15,353 nucleotides of DNA. Origin: Candidatus Aenigmatarchaeota archaeon (GTDB taxonomy: Archaea; Aenigmatarchaeota; Aenigmatarchaeia; QMZP01; JACQNV01). This document shows positions 12,911-15,353 of the stretch, piece by piece (position 1 is the first letter of the stretch; every line of letters starts with the position of its first letter). The stretch lies in NCBI GenBank assembly GCA_016202865.1, contig JACQNV010000054.1, positions 1 through 15,353 on the forward strand, written 5' to 3'. Position numbers and translations under genes: made by a program. Below the pieces are notes generated by a model. That model did no database searches. It was given only the letters and a program-made list of their open reading frames with translations, and was not told the origin of the DNA.

Positions 12911-12920
12911 GATTAATATC
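12911..12920 (-). promoter_or_regulatory. TATA-like box for TSUP
   Basis: Minus-strand GATATTAATC is centred about 25 bases before the ATG at 12891, between the end of ccdA and TSUP. Confidence 0.45.
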
Positions 12921-12932
12921 GTTTTGTGGATA

Positions 12933-12943
12933 GGAAAAAATAA
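12933..12943 (-). terminator. T-run after the CcdA gene
   Basis: Immediately after the ccdA stop codon the minus strand reads TTATTTTTTCC, an archaeal-style oligo-T terminator that would separate ccdA from TSUP. Confidence 0.4.
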
Positions 12944-13672
12944 CTATTTACCCCTTTTCTTCACTTGCAAAGCAGTAGTCCCAGCCATGTAAGAAAAGAA
13001 TGCAGGCAGCAAAGGCAAGATGCAAGGCGAGACAAATGTGACTATTCCTGCTAGGAAGGCGATGAAGAAATTAAGCTGTCCCGTCACTGCAACAGCACCT
13101 TCTACATTCACAAAAAGGCTGGCTACAATTCCTAGATAATTGAATAGAACAAGCAAACCAATCAAAATCAAGAGCGCGCCGCCAACTATATTAAAGTATT
13201 TCAAAAGCCTCCCAGATCTTTGTATAAAGCCAGAAACTCTTGCAGTAAATGCGCCAGCGATCAAGAATGGAATACCAATGCCTAAAGAGTATGCAAGCAG
13301 CAACAAAAATCCGGAACCAGGCGCAGTCGCGGCCAATGTGTATATTGAACCCAAAATCGCGCCAACGCAAGGTGTCCAGCCAACTGCAAAGGCGACACCA
13401 AAAACAAAAGAGGATATGTAGCTTATCCTATGCCTCTTCACCTTCAGCTTATGCTCCCTCTGCAAAAACGGTATCCTATATTTTAGCGAAGCTATCAAGA
13501 ATACACCAAACAAAATTATTATTACACCACCAACATTCCTTAGTAAATTTACAGTGTCATAAGCCGCATTGGCCAGAACAGTTTGTATAGCCACGCCAAC
13601 CAAAGAAAAAACTAGAGAAAATCCTAACACAAAGGCCACAGAATTCAAAAATATCGCAAACCTAGGACCCAT
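12944..13672 (-). CDS. ccdA: CcdA/DsbD-type thiol-disulfide transmembrane protein, circularly permuted
   Basis: A 242-residue membrane protein that passes electrons from cytoplasmic thioredoxin to outside thiol proteins. Six hydrophobic segments are visible. The two redox Cys motifs of the family are present, but in inverted order: GWTPCVGAILGSI (98-110, Cys102) comes first and TFVSPCILPLLPAF (212-225, Cys217) last. In ordinary CcdA, SPC lies in TM1 and WTPC in TM4. Here the protein starts with the usual TM2 (FVLGFSLVFSLVG, 14-26), continues through TM3, TM4, TM5 and TM6, then adds the usual TM1 at its C-terminus. The old loop is cut exactly between the C-terminal KKRGK and the N-terminal MGPRF. 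The start is the ATG at 13672, one base after the thioredoxin lipoprotein stop, so no missing TM1 lies upstream. Function should be kept, since both cysteines and all six segments remain. Confidence 0.92.
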   Translation of the reverse strand: MGPRFAIFLNSVAFVLGFSLVFSLVGVAIQTVLANAAYDTVNLLRNVGGVIIILFGVFLIASLKYRIPFLQREHKLKVKRHRISYISSFVFGVAFAVGWTPCVGAILGSIYTLAATAPGSGFLLLLAYSLGIGIPFLIAGAFTARVSGFIQRSGRLLKYFNIVGGALLILIGLLVLFNYLGIVASLFVNVEGAVAVTGQLNFFIAFLAGIVTFVSPCILPLLPAFFSYMAGTTALQVKKRGK

Positions 13673-13673
13673 A

Positions 13674-14240
13674 TTAAGAACCCCTCGCCTTCCCTATTTC
13701 CTCTATCAATTTATCGGCTGACAGTTCCTCAAGTGATTTGAAAACTTGCCCGCCATTTTTAGCTATAATCGTTGTGTGTTGGTATGGAACCTGGTAATTC
13801 CTTGTGATCTCCCTGTCAAAATCCTTTTCTTCACCATCATTGTAGTGTACCTCAAAACCAATCACATCATCAAAATCCATTTTATTGAACGCTTCCAGTA
13901 TTTTCGGTCTAGCCTCTTTACATATCGGGCACCAATTTGCATAGAAATAAAGGTAAATAACTTTGCCCTCGTTCAAAGCTGACTGGTAAGCTTCTTTACT
14001 ATATCTATAATACCTGCTGGCATATTTTGGCAGGCTTTCATAGTTGAAACCATTTTCTGTATTTGTGGTTGGTGATGCTTTTTCAGTTGTTGTGGGAGAT
14101 GAAATAATCTGTGTCTGCGAAGGAGATTTTTCAGGAGTTTGTGCAGAACTTGTTTTCTGTGCAGATGTTGTCTGCTGATTTTGTGTGCACCCAGAAACCA
14201 ATAGAATTGCAACAATAAGTATCAAAATTGGTATTTTCAT
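13674..14240 (-). CDS. Thioredoxin-fold surface lipoprotein, CcdA partner
   Basis: A 188-residue lipoprotein. The signal peptide ends in lipobox VSGC (Cys18), a Ser/Thr/Pro/Gln-rich linker follows (19-62), and then a thioredoxin-like domain. The active site is WCPIC (Cys104, Cys107) after strand VIYLYFYAN, and the cis-proline is Pro152 in QVPYQ. The protein probably acts outside the membrane, reducing or isomerising disulfides in surface proteins, and is kept reduced by CcdA, which begins one base downstream. The Cys-rich lipoproteins further left in this window are plausible clients. The start at 14240 is supported by the signal peptide beginning there and a TATA box 25 bases upstream. Confidence 0.93.
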   Translation of the reverse strand: MKIPILILIVAILLVSGCTQNQQTTSAQKTSSAQTPEKSPSQTQIISSPTTTEKASPTTNTENGFNYESLPKYASRYYRYSKEAYQSALNEGKVIYLYFYANWCPICKEARPKILEAFNKMDFDDVIGFEVHYNDGEEKDFDREITRNYQVPYQHTTIIAKNGGQVFKSLEELSADKLIEEIGKARGS

Positions 14241-14260
14241 GATCCATATTTGGCTTAAGG

Positions 14261-14270
14261 TATATTAATT
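14261..14270. promoter_or_regulatory. Shared bidirectional TATA box
   Basis: TATATTAATT reads as a TATA-like element on both strands. Its centre is about 25 bases from the thioredoxin lipoprotein ATG (leftward, 14240) and about 26 bases from the ATG of the GTPase remnant (rightward, 14292). TBP binds pseudo-symmetrically, so one site could feed both starts. Confidence 0.5.
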
Positions 14271-14291
14271 TGCTTGCCCTTGATTCTCTAT

Positions 14292-14414
14292 ATGTTAATA
14301 GGCGTTGTCGGCAAACCATCATCAAGGAAATCAACATTTTTCAAGGCAGCGACAATGGTAGATGTAGCTATTGCTAACTTCCCATTTACTACAAAACCTA
14401 ATCTGGAACAATAG
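14292..14414 (+). pseudogene. N-terminal remnant of a YchF/OLA1-type GTPase
   Basis: A 40-codon frame beginning MLIGVVGKPSSRKSTFFKAA and continuing with VDVAIANFPFTTKPN. This is the unmistakable N-terminus of the Obg-related YchF/OLA1 P-loop GTPases, whose archaeal members read VGKPSSGKSTFFKAAT and YPFTTI-PN. Full proteins are about 350-400 residues; this one stops at TAG after 40. The P-loop Gly before Lys-Ser is Arg13 (AGG, one transition from GGG), and a residue after FTT seems lost. Its last 17 bases overlap the 3' end of the convergent Lrp-like gene. It still has a well-placed TATA box. The likely history is truncation by a rearrangement that brought in or moved the neighbouring gene. 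Confidence 0.8.
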
Positions 14415-15353
14415 TCAGTTTTGGGAACACCAAGAAGCTGAAATATTCATAATCTCTTATTGTCCCCTTGAATTGAACTATCATGCTGTTCATGATATTT
14501 AGTAGCTCGTCCAGATCTTTTACAATTATTTCCAATTCCAAATCAGCACCGCCTATAGAATCGTTTATTTGGTATATATTTTGAAGTTTTTTACAGTAAG
14601 CAAAAAGCTCATTCTTTCTAATCGTGTTATTTAGGCTTATATCGACCCTATAGCCCTGATAGCCCAGTTTGCTCTGATCAATATCTATCTTGCACCCAGC
14701 TATTATTTTTTTCTTTCTAAGCACCTTTAACCTATTTGATACAGTTTTCGGCGATATCTTCAGCTTCTCCCCAACTTCAACAGCAGATTGCCTTACATTT
14801 TTGCCCCATTCGTTTATTATAGCAAGATCCGTGTCATCAACATTTTCCTGACCACCCACTCCAATAACCCTTTCAATGGCCACCGCTTCTGAAGACACGA
14901 AAAACCTTTTGTTGAAATTGTGAATTCTTGAGTATATTGCTATTTTGCTTTCCTTTATTCTATCTTTAAAATTATCAAGAAAACTGTTCCATATGTCATG
15001 AAAATCTGAAATTTGCTTTGCACCAACAAAAAACGCATAATCCCACTTTCCATGCAGTTTTGCTATTGTCCAGACTTTTTCTTTTTCCTTAAGAAAATTT
15101 ATGACTTCTTTTATGTCTTGTTCATCTGAATTTTGGAATTTTAGATAAATCCTAAAAGTAAAGTAGCCCAACTTTGACATGTCGACTATGGCAGTATACC
15201 CATTTATGATGCCCTCGTGTTCCAGAATTTTTATTCTATAAGAGATGAATTCCTTCGATCTTCCAATCTTTCTTGACAAGTCTTTCAGGCCTATACTTGC
15301 GTCCTTTTCCAGTTCATACAATATTTTCTTGTTCCATTCGTCCAATTTTATCA
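14398..15353 (-). CDS. Tandem Lrp/AsnC-like transcription regulator (5' end probably off window)
   Basis: About 315 residues are visible, roughly twice a normal Lrp. Unit 1 has an AsnC-type HTH (about 1-50: WNKKILYELEKDASIGLKDL, ISYRIKILEHEGII) and a RAM/ACT-like ligand domain (about 60-145). A linker of about 20 residues (150-170) ends in VGGQENVDD. Unit 2 has a second HTH (171-220: LAIINEWGKN, KISPKTVSNRLKVLRKKKII) followed by KLGYQGYRVDISL and a second RAM-like domain (230-312). Fusion would make the two halves of a dimer one chain, perhaps with different ligands or half-sites. The first possible start in the window is the TTG at 15345, but the frame is open to the edge. Lrp proteins usually begin with a few residues before LDEWNKKIL, so the true start probably lies just outside. 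Confidence 0.9.
   Translation of the reverse strand, partial: IKLDEWNKKILYELEKDASIGLKDLSRKIGRSKEFISYRIKILEHEGIINGYTAIVDMSKLGYFTFRIYLKFQNSDEQDIKEVINFLKEKEKVWTIAKLHGKWDYAFFVGAKQISDFHDIWNSFLDNFKDRIKESKIAIYSRIHNFNKRFFVSSEAVAIERVIGVGGQENVDDTDLAIINEWGKNVRQSAVEVGEKLKISPKTVSNRLKVLRKKKIIAGCKIDIDQSKLGYQGYRVDISLNNTIRKNELFAYCKKLQNIYQINDSIGGADLELEIIVKDLDELLNIMNSMIVQFKGTIRDYEYFSFLVFPKLTIVPD

Noticed and set aside
13140..13590. Plus-strand frames opposite ccdA
   Set aside because: Shadows of the strongly hydrophobic ccdA frame; no family resemblance.
1..15353. tRNA, rRNA or insertion sequences
   Set aside because: I found no cloverleaf, no rRNA-like stretch, no transposase and no terminal inverted repeats in the window.

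Overview
The window reads as a piece of an archaeal chromosome. It holds an archaeal 20S proteasome beta subunit, a crenarchaeal-type single-OB-fold SSB, a NikR/ZIP metal pair and a tandem Lrp-like regulator. Many genes, including most that begin a transcription unit, have a TATA-like box centred about 23-27 bases upstream of the start codon, which implies largely leaderless mRNAs. The lipoprotein style (ISGCTQ lipobox plus Thr/Ser/Pro linker) and the many hypothetical proteins suggest an uncultivated lineage, possibly DPANN such as Diapherotrites; that placement is inference only.

Region 1 (1-2946, minus strand). A four-gene set runs leftward: two unknown genes, a complete bacterial-type sigma-70 family factor, and an EF-hand-loop protein. 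The proteasome beta gene (3' end off the window) follows. The sigma factor is the most striking gene here. Its -35 recognition helix is bacterial, but the tryptophan pair used for promoter melting is replaced by two arginines.

Region 2 (2947-4977, plus strand). A 414-base non-coding stretch carries a TTGACG/CATAAT pair resembling a sigma-70 promoter, a TATA box framed by a perfect 9-bp inverted repeat, a long hairpin and a duplicated 15-mer. It precedes a gene for an ACT-like protein. A small unknown gene and a Mn-type superoxide dismutase follow, each behind its own TATA box.

Region 3 (5008-8986, plus strand). Two surface lipoproteins: a 918-residue multidomain protein (alpha/beta-hydrolase-like, Cys-rich, two M23/lipoyl-like beta domains, lipocalin-like end) and a PEBP/YbhB protein with a C-terminal 12-Cys domain.

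Region 4 (9015-12134). A ZIP metal transporter and a NikR-like regulator diverge from a 149-base regulatory region rich in repeated motifs. An unknown protein, an SSB and another unknown protein follow.

Region 5 (12148-15353). On the minus strand lie a TSUP transporter, a circularly permuted CcdA, a CcdA-dependent-looking thioredoxin lipoprotein, and a tandem-duplicated Lrp/AsnC-like regulator running off the right edge. Between the last two, on the plus strand, is a 40-codon remnant of a YchF/OLA1-type GTPase with a broken P-loop. The thioredoxin lipoprotein and CcdA probably carry reducing power to the cell surface; TSUP, SOD and the metal genes fit envelope redox and metal homeostasis.
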